Positions 17,986 through 28,943 of a stretch of 53,977 nucleotides of DNA are shown here, one piece after another. Numbering within the stretch: position 1 is the stretch's first letter; each line of letters opens with the position of its first letter. The notes beneath the pieces were generated by a model. The model worked only from the letters and a program-made list of their open reading frames with translations. It searched no databases and had not been told where the DNA came from. The position numbers and the translations under genes were made by a program. Source of the stretch: Acrasis kona (Eukaryota > Heterolobosea > Eutetramitea > Acrasida > Acrasidae); assembly GCA_026419775.2 (NCBI GenBank), contig JAOPGA020001201.1, positions 1 to 53,977 on the forward strand. Reading direction: 5' to 3'.

Positions 17986-20900
17986 ATGAATGAAATCACC
18001 ACGTTGATAAACTCTCTGGTGGAAAGTGTCTATAACAATGAAAGAGACAAACAAAACGATTACATATCTTTGGAAAAAGCTTACTTTTCCAATTTTATAC
18101 CCAACACAAGACTTGATGGTGCGAAATGTTTGTTTAGATAGCTGACATTGTTAGGCGATACTCGTAAAAGGCTTAGTCGAAAATGTGTCGGTATAATACT
18201 GGATATGGACCAAACATACACCCCAAAACCCTGTTGGCGGGAGTTAGGATTTAAAAGCAGACAAAATGCAAATGAGTTATTTATATCATCACTACTAGGA
18301 CATGGCATAACTGACGCACAAACACTATATGACGCTTTCAATCAATGTCAATATTTCATTGATGCACAGAAGGAAAAAGCAATGCCTTTAAATGAGAACG
18401 AATCCCTTTCGTCTGTATTGATATCTTTGTCAAATCCAACAACAACTAAGCAAATAACTTTCTTCCCTCTACGAGAATACAACGAAAATGTTGTATATCA
18501 AGTCGACAATATTATCAAAAACTGTTCCAAGTTTTTTTCTTTACAGGAAACAGAACCTGACGTACAACAACCAGTACCAGATGAAACACAGCGGGAGCAC
18601 GTCATCGAGGATTGGACAAAAGTCACACAGCCAGTCATAAAGGTAGCTATATACGTCATAATTCTAATCATTTCAGCATCCCATCAAATACTTTACGGAG
18701 CATTCTCCTTGCTTGCTGTTTGATCAAAGATTTACTTTTGATAAATGTTATGACTTTATTGGTTCTACGAACAAGATGATAGTTTTGGAGCAAGACTGCA
18801 TTATAAAAGACACCATACTTGCTCTGCAAGGCATTCCTTCACAATGTTATATTCGTGAGTCCAATCAAATACAGCCTTCCTCTGTTCGTACCAAAACCAC
18901 CAGTTTGGCAAGCATGACCAACATGATGAAGAAATTTGCTGTTGTGGGAACAGCATTCTTAAGACTGGAGCGAATCAGCCAAACATGCATTAATCATAAT
19001 AACAAGTAAGCGCTATCTTATAGTTTGTTAACACTACCAGGATTACCCAATGCCTAGGCTATTCTTTACAAGTATTCCTTAATCATTTCGTTGCACTACT
19101 TCCATCACATCAAAACATCAGGACAATGATTGAATTAAACGCTTCATTATCGGACATGATGAGGCAGCTATCTAACATGAATGCACTGTGTGACGCTCCG
19201 TTACCCATGTCCTGTAGCAAATCACTAATAGATTACTTTCATCACCGTGAAGGAGGGTGGATGTTTGGTCGGCTGTGTAACGAATATTTGAACTATGTGA
19301 CGAAGTGGATCTACTATGGGGAGACACCATATTCCCGCAGTGACTTTATACTTGACGATCTTCCTCATTGTCTACGCGACTTTACCAACAAGATCATCAA
19401 TGCAGGTCACTACGTTTCATACGTTAAGCGCATCATTGGAGATCAAACCATACAAGGTCAGGTCTCACTACGTGTCATTCGTAATCATGAGGAATTAAAT
19501 GACTTTGCAACATCATGTACATTACTATCACTAGATTATGGCGCTCTGAACGTACGCCTCGTTCGCCAACGCATGCAACAACGATTACAAGCATTATACG
19601 AAAAGCAAGGAAAGATTGCAGTCAACAAACTATCACTACAGGTCGAACTCAGAAGACACGAAAGAAGGTACCTGCAAGTAATCCAACACAACAAAATCAA
19701 AAAACAACAATTATTGGAACAACAAATCATGGCCATCAAACAATCTCGCGAATCTAAAAAACCAACCGCTTCAAACAATGACCAAAATGACATTCAAGAG
19801 GATCCGTTACACGAACAAGCCAGACAAATCATCATTCAAGAATATCAACATGCCATGCGCAACGTAAAAACAAAAATAGCACTAAGCGAGTGGCAACTAA
19901 AAAGACACGTATTGGATCACACCAGGTCAACATTTATCCAAAGCGATCACATTGATCGTTACAAACTTTTAACATTACCCACGGACATTATGTTGGATGA
20001 CATTGAAATTATCATTCCCGATCACGAATCAATTGCCTCCTTGGAATCATCCGAATCACCAGAATCACATCACAATGTTCGTGATGATGATCATGACATG
20101 ATGCAAGAGGACGATTTACAAGAACTCCCAAATGCACCCCAAGAGGCAACGGAATCCATCACCATTCCACCATCACCCATCATGACCCTGTCACCATCAG
20201 AATCATCCACGTCACCATCGGCAGTCAACCAGAAACAAGAACCAATCATACCATATCAAAATATTACACAACAAGACGTAGTGGACCACAATCCATTCGT
20301 AGCCTATCGCATCGACCACCACGATCCAACCAACTATCATCAACACACTCCATTACAAGTATCCCTACAATACATTCACGAAGCCATACAAACGCAACAC
20401 ACCAACATTCACAATCTACTCATCACATGTTTGTTTCAGCAATGTGAATTGTTCGAGTCCATAGTAAAGATCAGGGATTATTACATGATGCACTCTGGTG
20501 ATTGGGCATCAAGCTTCGTCAAACATTTACATTCGTCGCACGACTACACGGACCCATTGCGTCACTTGAACCAATCGTTGGAGCACAGCCTCAGGGATGT
20601 ACATTTATGGGATCGAGATGGTGCCGAATTTTATTTCGTACAAGAATCAGAATCATCAAACATGCCAATGATTCACGTTGATTCCCTACACGTGATGAAA
20701 TCGTTCCGATTGAGAAATGTCACCATGGAATCATTTCCCATTCGAATCATCATGAGCGATGAAAATGTGAAATTATACCAACAAGTATTCAATCACGTGT
20801 ACAGCATCAAGAACGCGCTCCACATGATACAAGTAGCGTGGATGAGCTTACAACGAAGCAAAAATCAAGACAAGAATGTCGTAATGGCCATACATGCCAT

Positions 20901-21288
20901 GAATCACGCGATGCAATCGTTGAACTATTATACTTGCGTGGACGTGATTGCCAGCGCCGCTCATGAATTAGATGAGGTGATTACTAATTCCACCATGCAA
21001 CAAATCTCAACTCTCCACGATCATTATTTACGGTCGATATACGAGGGATGTATGTTGGATGCGATGGGTCAGCAAGCACATGCCATGTTAATGTCCGTGG
21101 TGCAGTGCGTGATCAACATGTGCAACCACCTTCGAACGAATGCACCATTGCTTCGAAGCGATGACGTGAGCTCCATTCATCAGACATTTCGTCATCGAGT
21201 CAAGTTGCTTTGTGGCTTGAACCATCACAACAAGTACATAGGTCGGTTGATCGAGAGCGTTAATTACAATGGTTTTTACGATGAATAA
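17986..21288 (+). CDS. Gamma-tubulin complex component, GCP5/GCP6-like (4 exons)
   Basis: Exons 17986-18118, 18155-18642, 18677-19005 and 19041-21288 (introns 36, 34 and 35 nt) join to 1065 residues. The first intron is needed because it removes an in-frame TAG. The GCP N-terminal domain is recognisable from DTILALQGIPSQCYIR through LCNEYLNYVTKWIYYGE. The C-terminal GCP domain has SFRLRNVTMESFPIRIIMS, LYQQVFNHVYSIKNALHMI, LNYYTCVDVI and HDHYLRSIYEGCML. Between them lies a long charged, Gln- and Pro-rich insertion of about 230 residues, the feature that sets GCP5/GCP6 apart from the core GCP2/GCP3. These proteins build the ring that nucleates microtubules at centrosomes and basal bodies. The gene is divergent from the CUE/SANT gene with 30 bp between start codons. 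Confidence 0.85.
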
Positions 21289-21379
21289 AAGTGAGATTTA
21301 TTTTGACTAAACGGGCTCTTCATTCCTACAAGGTATTTTTTACACATTATGTCATTTATGATACAGATAGTTATTTGCT

Positions 21380-22312
21380 TTACAATGTGGTGTGAAGATT
21401 ATGGAACACGACGCTTCTACACGGCGTAGTCTTTTCGTAAGAAACTGGTTTGAATACTCTCTCGTTGGTTTGTTTCTTGCTGGGGTCGGATGCCTTGTCG
21501 TATTCGTCAGATTTATACTCTGGGAATGGAGTGAAAGTGGAGTTGAGGCCGCGCTTGGAAGGAGAGCTTGGCTTGAATGGTTTCTCGACTCTCTTCCTCT
21601 CTTCTGATCTCTCTGCACGCGGCGGTAGTACTTTGCTGTCTGTTCCGTACACTGCACTGGCTGCTACGTTCTTGTGGGTATCGAAAAAGTCTAAACCGTG
21701 ACTGGTGCTCTTGAAAGGTTGACCCACTATTCTGCTCTTGTGTAGCTTCTTTTCTTGTAAAGCTTTTTCGTTGGATGCATTGTAGGGATCGCTCTTGTAT
21801 TCGTACTCTCCACCTATTGTTGTTTTGAGATATCCGTAGGTACCCTTTTTGCTGGGACTAGTCATAATGTTTTTCTTTGGTTGTTCGATGGGCTTCGGTT
21901 TGTCTCCCTTCTTGACGACATTGAAGTCGGTCATGTGCGGGTACGAGTTACCGATAGTTCCATAATAGTTGCCTAGACCTGCACTTCTTTTGGATGGAGA
22001 GCTAGGTTTGAATGGACCTGCCTTGATCTTCACCTTCTCTGTTTTTGAGAATTGTTTTTCTTGAAATCCAGGATCTTGGTACGACTCCTTTTCATACAGA
22101 GGGTTAAAAGCTCCGAACGTTGTGTTTGTTCCAACACGACCTTTTTTCGAAGGGTTTGTAAGTAGTTGCTTTCCAGTGTGTCTACCCTTGACATCTTTTG
22201 AGGTTATAGAATAGAAAAATTGTATTTGTTTACCTTTATCTTTATGAAATTTGTCTCCGATGCCAATATAACTTGGCTGGGAGAAAATACCAAGAACCTG
22301 CATGTCCGTCAT
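21380..22312 (-). CDS. CFAP96: Cilia- and flagella-associated protein 96 (C4orf47/UPF0602 family)
   Basis: The N-terminus VLGIFSQPSYIGIGDK matches the family start. TNPSKKG occurs twice in spirit (LLTNPSKKGRVGTNTTFG and MTSPSKKGTYGYLKTTIGG), FKPSSPSKR occurs twice, and GLGNYYGTIGNSYPH is the most diagnostic block. The frame is open without splicing (310 residues), but 22195-22233 has the form of a 39-nt, frame-preserving GTAAA...AAAG intron. Removing it deletes an AT-rich insert absent from other family members, so the real product is probably 297 residues. The family binds ciliary doublet microtubules and is found in organisms with motile cilia. This supports a flagellate stage. Confidence 0.85.
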   Translation of the reverse strand: MTDMQVLGIFSQPSYIGIGDKFHKDKGKQIQFFYSITSKDVKGRHTGKQLLTNPSKKGRVGTNTTFGAFNPLYEKESYQDPGFQEKQFSKTEKVKIKAGPFKPSSPSKRSAGLGNYYGTIGNSYPHMTDFNVVKKGDKPKPIEQPKKNIMTSPSKKGTYGYLKTTIGGEYEYKSDPYNASNEKALQEKKLHKSRIVGQPFKSTSHGLDFFDTHKNVAASAVYGTDSKVLPPRAERSEERKRVEKPFKPSSPSKRGLNSTFTPFPEYKSDEYDKASDPSKKQTNERVFKPVSYEKTTPCRSVVFHNLHTTL

Positions 22313-22467
22313 GATTTCGTTTTTTTTGAAAGGTGAATATTTCGAATATTTCGCGTTGATATTTGTAGATGTACCGGTAAATGTCTACAGTTGAGTTACC
22401 GGTAACTTACCTTCAGCTATCTTTAGATATTATAAACTGTTTTGTTTTAAGCGGGAGCCCTTCGTAG

Positions 22468-24668
22468 ATGATATCTTCCTCTCTTAACCACATGGTTGTG
22501 GCTCCTCGTGATCCCAATAGACCTAAAGAGGCTAAATTGAGAAGATATCAAACAGAAGAGATAAGAAACATGAATATCACGGTGCAAAACGAACTGCACA
22601 GAGGCCCAAATCTATCAGATCTATCTGATTCGGAACAAATCGATTCGAGACCACAACGATTAGTAACCATGTCAAAGTCGTTTATGACCACACTATCAAA
22701 TGACCTTCGTGATTCTATTTGTGCGCAAAATGAAACTTTTGACGAAGAGATTGACACAAACATTGAAGTATTTCCTGACGAACAACAAAGAACTTTTATT
22801 ACACTTGACGGAAATTTAGATGAAATATCAGCAGACGAAGTGGCCGAGAAACTCAAACAAATCCAAAATGCGAGACAACAACAACAGCAAAATCTACTAG
22901 AAAGCGAAAAGAGGTTCTTTGACTTGAGACACAATAGTAGAATGAGTGTACACGTTGGTAACACGCGTAGGGTTACTTATGATGCATTGGAGGATACAAT
23001 AGACCCTCTTACTGAGAGTGGAACTTATCAATATCTTGCTTGGAAGAGAGGCGGAGATCAAATGACCGCTCGTGATTTTTCTTTCAGATCACCGATTAGG
23101 AATTTCAGTCCACATTGTAAGCAACATTAACAAGAATACATTTTACAAAATTAAGCGACTATTGAGTTTGATGGAGCAGTCGGTAACAAGTCAAAGGTTG
23201 CATTTAGCGAAGATTATGCGGACGGGGGTAATGGTGAGGAATTGGAGGATGACATCGTTCAACATGACGGAAAGCTAGATTATGAGCACCTGAGGCCCAC
23301 AGGAGAGAAATTTGATTTTGACGAAGTTGAAGAAATACCTCATGCTTGGATTAATGACGTCTCGGAAACACAAACCTCGTATACGTCTTCGTCTGATTAC
23401 ATGAAAGAGGAGCTCAAATCGAAACTTGATTTAAGAAAGAAGAGGAAGATTACTATTCCTGCTCCATTCTCTTTTGACCACAGAGAAGCCGTAAAGGAGA
23501 AGACAATATCGAAAAAGAAATTTGAGGAGTACATTAGTGATATAGAAGCAGAAAAAGAAGCCCATTTAAGAACAAAGTTTAGAGCCAATCCTGTGCCATT
23601 ATCTACGCTTGAGCCTAAATATGAAGAATTACAGAGAAAATACGAGCAGAACAAAAAATTGATTCACACAACCTATAGTTTGGAACTCTTAAATGAATGT
23701 GAGCCCTTCTCATTCGTAGAGAGAGATCAGAACAAAGTCACAAAGAATCACGTTGAATACACACCGCCGTTCAAGTTCAAAGCTAATCCTGTACCAAAAA
23801 CCTTGAAGCATTCTTTTTCTGAAAAGTTGGATAAGGATGAAAAGGTGAGAAAAGATAGAATAAAAGTAAGGGCTGTGGATACTTTTCATAACTCTAGTTT
23901 GCCGCCTAGGATGCAAATGCACAAAAACTTTGAGGCAACAAGAAAAAACATCAAGAGACCATCCTCGGCCATGACATTTAGACCCAAAATCAACCACGAC
24001 ATCCCTAATTTTGCAGAACTCCAGAGGAAATTCGAAAACCAACTTTCAAAGGGAAGAAAACAAAACAATGTCACCCAGTATGTACATGTCGTCGTCATCA
24101 TTACATCTCACATTTTAGAATCCAAGAATTCAAGTTCCACAAATCACGCACCGGCAGATCTCTTCATCGCATTTTACAAGACATTGAAATGGACGAGAAT
24201 TACCTACCAGAAAAAAGATGGCCCTATTCAGGTTCCAGGACGCGACCAAGATCCGCATCCTCGACAGCGATATACGAAGCTTCCTCCATACCCAACCCAT
24301 CCACCACGAAGGCCACGAACCTTCGTAACGAGACAATCAAGCGTCAACAAGCCGAAAGAGATGCAAAACAAGCCTCGATCAAATCACAAGAAGAAATGCT
24401 CATGATGAGGAGCTCCATTCGAGTGTCGCCACACGTCCAATCGACAAGCAAGCAAACAAACACCATCAAGAGCGACCAACAACAACAGGCTAAAATGGAA
24501 GCAGAAGCAACAAGAAGAAATCGAGACGAGAAACTAAAGGACCGCGAGTATCTGTTTGAAAACAACTTGACAAAAGCTGTTCGCGACAGAGTGCTAGCCG
24601 ATGTACAGCAAACTTTAAAGGACACTGGTGTTTCTTATTTGTACAAATCAATTTCAAGTAAAACATGA
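22468..24668 (+). CDS. FAM161: FAM161-family centriolar/ciliary protein (3 exons)
   Basis: Exons 22468-23116, 23156-24077 and 24119-24668 (introns of 39 and 41 nt) give 706 residues. Family blocks are PAPFSFDHREAVKEK, LRTKFRANPVPLSTLEPKYEE, PPFKFKANPVPKTL, RKDRIKVRAVDTFHNSSLPP and a basic coiled-coil C-terminus (ETIKRQQAERDAKQ to NNLTKAVRDRV). FAM161 proteins bind microtubules through this C-terminal region and sit in the inner scaffold of centrioles and at the base of cilia. The N-terminal 230 residues are acidic and probably disordered. It lies next to CFAP96 (divergent) and the gamma-tubulin complex gene, making a small microtubule cluster. Its stop codon ends one base before that of the next gene on the other strand. 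Confidence 0.85.
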
Positions 24669-24669
24669 A

Positions 24670-25861
24670 TCATAAACATGTGGAATTTATAATTTCTGGC
24701 AGAAGCCTTACAAACATGTCCGAAATGGTGAATTGTAGGAAACCATTATTGTATAATAGTTCTTTGATGAAACTCTTAGGCTCTTCAAATAAATTACCAT
24801 TCTTTGTTAATTCTTTATACTCATCTCGAGTCTCGTCCACCCTTATACAGTGTGCTTTGAAATCATCCAGCACCAAGATTTTTTTGTATAAAATTCTCAT
24901 GCTGGCCGGTAGGAATTTGAATAAATCATGGTCGCTTCCCTCCACCAAAAACCTAGAACATATTTGTAGCTTCTTTTCTTCGACCACATCTTCTCGTGAT
25001 CTTCGATGATTTGACGAATTGTAGCCGACTAGACTTTCGTACGTTTCCACATCCTTCATGAAGAGCACGCAATCCTTGTACGGTCCTCGAATCGTAAAAT
25101 GGTAAAAGTTATTACGGGCTGTGTTGTGATTTAATGTGTTCTGAAACAGAGTTCTGGAATTTGTCGAAATGTACTCGGCATTAGATCGTCTTATTTTTGG
25201 TGCTGAGAAATCTGAAAAAGATTAAAGAGTGGCCGAGCGGTAACTTACTGTACAAACAAATTTGAGTTAAGCTTTGTGGATGGAACTTTCCTTGTTCGGG
25301 TAACCAATTAAAAAGTAATTCCCTCTGCTTACGGTTCACAATTACTATGTGAGGATCGTTGGGTACTTGCTTATGACGTGGAGATAATTTTAACAGATAA
25401 TCCGTCACACCAGCTTTCTTCTCTAATTTGAGTTCTTTGTATACGACGTCCTTTGGATCTCCGTATATGAAAAGTTTAGGCTTGTATACATTTTGTGCAA
25501 TGCTTGCAATCTCTCTGGTTTCTTTACCAACACAAAGCAACTCGCCTCCAATGTTACGAATCGAGCATACGACATCATCCAACTCTGGTATTATTGTTTC
25601 ACAAAAATATCCCCAATCACCCCGACAGAAAACGAGCACTATAAACTTGTGATTCCCACCTTCGATCTCCAGCCAGTCCAGAGGGGGCAAATCTAACGAT
25701 TTTTTGTTAGAGCTACATAAAGGGCAAGGGTACTCTGTTGTGTCATCATCGATGTGATCCACTATACACTTTTTACACACAAGGTGCCCACACAAGAGTG
25801 GAGGTTCTGGCTCCTTTAGACAACACGCGGTACACACTCCGCCATCTGCATCTTCAGACAT
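24670..25861 (-). CDS. RING finger / peroxiredoxin-like / RGS fusion protein (2 exons)
   Basis: Exons 25249-25861 and 24670-25211 (intron 37 nt) give 384 residues. Residues about 9-50 form a C3HC4-type RING: CTACC, LLCGHLVCKKCI and YPCPLC. Residues about 68-165 resemble the AhpC/TSA_2 (peroxiredoxin-like 2) thioredoxin fold: FIVLVFCRGDWGYFCE, then GGELLCVGKE, YGDPKDVVYKELKL. The position that in relatives is the first Cys of WCxFC is Gly here, with Cys three residues on, so peroxidase activity is doubtful. Residues about 235-375 resemble an RGS domain: CVLFMKDVETYESL, LQICSRFLVEGS, LFEEPKSFIKELL and FLQFTISDMFVRLL. RGS domains speed GTP hydrolysis on G-alpha. I know of no described protein with this order. 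The RING is most certain, RGS least. Confidence 0.7.
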
Positions 25862-25985
25862 GTTTGATGTTGATTATTAGCCGTCAAAACAAATTAAAAT
25901 AGGGATGACGTTGACCTTCACATAAATAGAATATTATCAAATTGATTTTGTAAATGACGTGTTGGGCAACTTTGGTTACAACAAT

Positions 25986-26423
25986 ATGAAGAGGAATCAA
26001 GCAGCTCGGTCTGCTTTGTTTGGAAGCCATATGAATGATAATAGAAGCGCTCAAAATCATTATAATGGAGGCCAAATGATGCAAGAGACATCACGTGACG
26101 CAATGGAGAACTTAGTTAATGAAGACATTTCTGAATTGAGAGCGGGCGTTGAACACATTCGACATGTATGGTATTTGTTTATTTTTATCATTAAATTTTA
26201 GATATCTATTGCAATTGACGATCACCTCAACACAGAAAAGAAGACAATGGATCAAATGATGAACGATATGAACGATTTGGATAAAGGACTTCAGGGTGCA
26301 ATCAAAAAAATCAAGAAGCTTGCAAAATTCTCCTCATCAAGTCACATGTGCATAATGTGTGTTTTTGTAATGTTTGTATTCCTGATAGTATACTGGATGA
26401 TAAAATTATCATTTTCAAAATAA
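25986..26423 (+). CDS. Bet1-like Qc-SNARE (2 exons)
   Basis: Exons 25986-26165 and 26202-26423 (intron 36 nt) give 133 residues. Layout: a short N-terminal tail, one SNARE helix (about residues 42-98: ENLVNEDISELRAGVEHIRH, then ISIAIDDHLNTEKKTMDQMM), a basic KKIKKLAK stretch, and a C-terminal anchor (MCIMCVFVMFVFLIVYWMIK). Size and order match Bet1/Bet1L, which act in ER-Golgi and intra-Golgi fusion. The zero-layer Gln is not clear: the position before the MNDM block reads Met or Glu depending on alignment. Assignment to Bet1 instead of another single-helix SNARE rests on length and tail anchor. Confidence 0.75.
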
Positions 26424-26841
26424 ATCAACTCCGCCACACAATGCATCAAATCAGAAAAATCACTATAATAAAACTATTATTTTACTATTTGATGAATGTG
26501 CGATTTATCCATAAAATCACCTTAAGGACACTAAAGTGCTTTACTACAAGTTCATCCAACATCTAACATAGACATGGTTTGTAATCGATTTCACGAACTC
26601 ATTCCGAACTTCCTTAAAAACCATAATGCTACCAAGTAGTATTCATTAGAAAGCCAGCATATAAGCACTAGTGAATTAGTCTGCAAAATCAACAAACAAC
26701 GTCTTGCTTAATTGTCTTTTTCGTTTCATTGTTCAGAGTGACAAAGTCATTCGCGGGATGATGCCATATTCCTGGTTATTGTCCCGTTCATTTAAATAAT
26801 AGAGTTTTATACAAGAAATTTACTCAGCAACCACCAATACT
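26424..26841. other. Intergenic, 0.4 kb
   Basis: AT-rich with no ORF, RNA gene or repeat that I can support. It contains the 3' end of the SNARE gene and of the carboxylesterase gene. Confidence 0.6.
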
Positions 26842-28587
26842 TTATTCTTCGACTTCATCAAGCCAAGGTCTGAATACATCAAACCACAACACATCAAATC
26901 CTCTCTCGCCCTCCATTTCTACATACTCGAGCAATTCTCCAAACCTTGTGTTGGCCCCAGCGTACATTTCTTTAGTAATTGAGTTGGCCCCTGTGGAGTC
27001 CACCAATAAAGCGCTGTTCATCTCAAATTCCTGGCACGGAGCTTCTCCTGAGCAAATGTAGTTGATAATCTTTCGCCTCCACTCTGTTACGGCACGAATC
27101 GAAGATTCAAATTCCTTCGCATCCTCCAATTGCTTTTGACATCCACCTAACAAGGCTACAATATCGAATGTATGTGTAGCATATTTGTTGGTTGGCAAAT
27201 GTCCTTCGAATGGATTCTTCAAGTCGAAAATTTGAAAATAAGATTTCGTCTTTTTAAATGTACCATTAATGTAACCATGTGCAGCACCAAAAAATCCCAC
27301 ATCACTCTCTAATTGGCAAATCCTCATCAGCGCAACCTTGTCTTCTACATTTTCGTTTAGATTATACATGCCGAGAATGACGTCTGGATGTTTGAGTTTC
27401 CCACGGGCAAGTTTAATGAAACTTTTAGCATGTCCAGAGCGCTTTTTATTACTTGATATAATGTTATGGGAAATGCCTCCGTCATAAGTGCAGGTGCTGA
27501 CAATTTGTGATTCCAACCAACTAACCTGAGAGGGCATTTCCGTACTAATCATTTTAATTGTTGGCTGTTCGTATGGAATCACTTCGCTGGAAGAACAAGG
27601 TGCACCAACAACTTCTACTTTTCTGATTTTGTCGACATCAACATTCATCAATTCATCAGCAATAGAAGTAGTAGTTTTACCATGTGTGACGATGCCAATC
27701 TTCTGTGCTTGTTTTATAAAATTCTCTTGGTGTTGATCTGGTGTTTTGGATGGCATACAAACCGGAGATCCAGATAGAATTATTGACCTGCGATATAGAG
27801 ATACATTTGTTCCGCTTAGATTATGCAGCGCCAAACTTTCTGCTCCTGCTGACTGACCTATTGCTGTAACGTTTGTAAAATCACCACCGAACCCAGATAT
27901 GTTTTCTTTGATCCACTCAAAGCAGCGAAGTTGGTCGTGAAGTGCATTATTTGGAGGCATAACCTCCGGTAGATTGGGCGAGTGAAGAAATCCCAATGAT
28001 CCAAGACGATAATTCATGGACACGAAAACTAATGGCTTTTTCATTTTTATTGCTTCTAAACAAAAGTTGATGGGTGAGTAACACGTCCTCTCTCCTGACC
28101 CTACAAAAAAAGCACCACCATGCAAAAATACTACCACAGGTAGATTTTGTGCTATTTTTGTTGGAGATGTAATGGTGACGCGAAGGCAATCTTCACTTTG
28201 GATCTGGTTCTCGTTATTGATTGGCAATTGATTCATGTCTGCATCGGTTTTTGGACTATCAAATGGTTGAATACTAGAGGGACCAACTTCGGTGGCATCA
28301 AGTTCGATGTTTGTATCTTTGAACAATTTTGATCTAGCGAACCTTTTGGGAATAAATGCGTAGCGAATAGACCTGTATTGTATCAGCTCTTCATGAACTA
28401 AGACTCCCTTAATATCACCAAGCAAAGGATGATGGTGTATAATTGATGACATAGTTTCGTTTTTATTACCCTGTAATATTTTTAGATATCGTGGTATTAC
28501 AATATTTTTATACATCGAAATGAACTTCACGATATTATTGAGAGAGCAAGAAGCCTCATTGGACAAATCAGCCCCAGGCCAAATCAT
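26842..28587 (-). CDS. Type-B carboxylesterase/lipase
   Basis: This intronless 581-residue protein starts at ATG 28587. The alpha/beta-hydrolase core shows the type-B signatures: SEDCLRVTI, VVVFLHGGAFFVGSG (oxyanion hole), FVSMNYRLGSLGFL, ALHDQLRCFEWIKENISGFG and TAIGQSAGAESL, with the nucleophile Ser about residue 265. A catalytic acid and a His further on (SDVGFFGAAHGYI region; THTFDIVALLGG) are plausible. No signal peptide is apparent, which suggests a cytosolic enzyme unlike secreted cholinesterases. The GFGGDF block is typical of fungal, protist and bacterial relatives. Substrate unknown. Confidence 0.85.
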   Translation of the reverse strand: MIWPGADLSNEASCSLNNIVKFISMYKNIVIPRYLKILQGNKNETMSSIIHHHPLLGDIKGVLVHEELIQYRSIRYAFIPKRFARSKLFKDTNIELDATEVGPSSIQPFDSPKTDADMNQLPINNENQIQSEDCLRVTITSPTKIAQNLPVVVFLHGGAFFVGSGERTCYSPINFCLEAIKMKKPLVFVSMNYRLGSLGFLHSPNLPEVMPPNNALHDQLRCFEWIKENISGFGGDFTNVTAIGQSAGAESLALHNLSGTNVSLYRRSIILSGSPVCMPSKTPDQHQENFIKQAQKIGIVTHGKTTTSIADELMNVDVDKIRKVEVVGAPCSSSEVIPYEQPTIKMISTEMPSQVSWLESQIVSTCTYDGGISHNIISSNKKRSGHAKSFIKLARGKLKHPDVILGMYNLNENVEDKVALMRICQLESDVGFFGAAHGYINGTFKKTKSYFQIFDLKNPFEGHLPTNKYATHTFDIVALLGGCQKQLEDAKEFESSIRAVTEWRRKIINYICSGEAPCQEFEMNSALLVDSTGANSITKEMYAGANTRFGELLEYVEMEGERGFDVLWFDVFRPWLDEVEE

Positions 28588-28943
28588 CACTTATACTCAA
28601 CGTGAGACACTTTGATACAAATTTAACAAACAAATAAGCATTTGAAGCGACATCCTCATTCTCTGAGAAAGAATCTGCCGACAAAACAGCACAATTGGAG
28701 GACTAAATTTACAGATTGATTTTGAAGCTCTGTAGCAATATTGAAGAAAGAGCCGCTCCACAAAACATAAAAAGGGAATTTATTATTTACAAAGACAAAG
28801 AGGTTTAGTGGAAGATTTTCCACATTCTCTTCGTCAGTAAAATAAAATACATTCTTTTATTGTAGAGGGTATATATGCCGTCTGAAATAAAATGTTCGTA
28901 TAAACAATAGTTACAAACAATAGTAGTGTAATGGGCAGAACAA
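28588..28943. other. Intergenic, 0.36 kb
   Basis: Lies between the start of the carboxylesterase and the end of the acyltransferase gene, both on the minus strand. No feature is seen beyond AT-rich promoter and 3'-end DNA. Confidence 0.6.

Noticed and set aside
18139-18141. In-frame TAG in the gamma-tubulin complex gene, suggesting stop-codon reassignment
   Set aside because: It falls within a 36-nt intron (18119-18154) whose removal keeps the frame; other genes end normally in TAG, TAA and TGA.
25225-25245. GTGGCCGAGCGGTAAC resembles the D-arm of tRNA-Leu/Ser (minus-strand intron of the RING-RGS gene)
   Set aside because: No acceptor stem, anticodon arm or T-arm follows at the right distance, and the segment lies inside a 37-nt intron.
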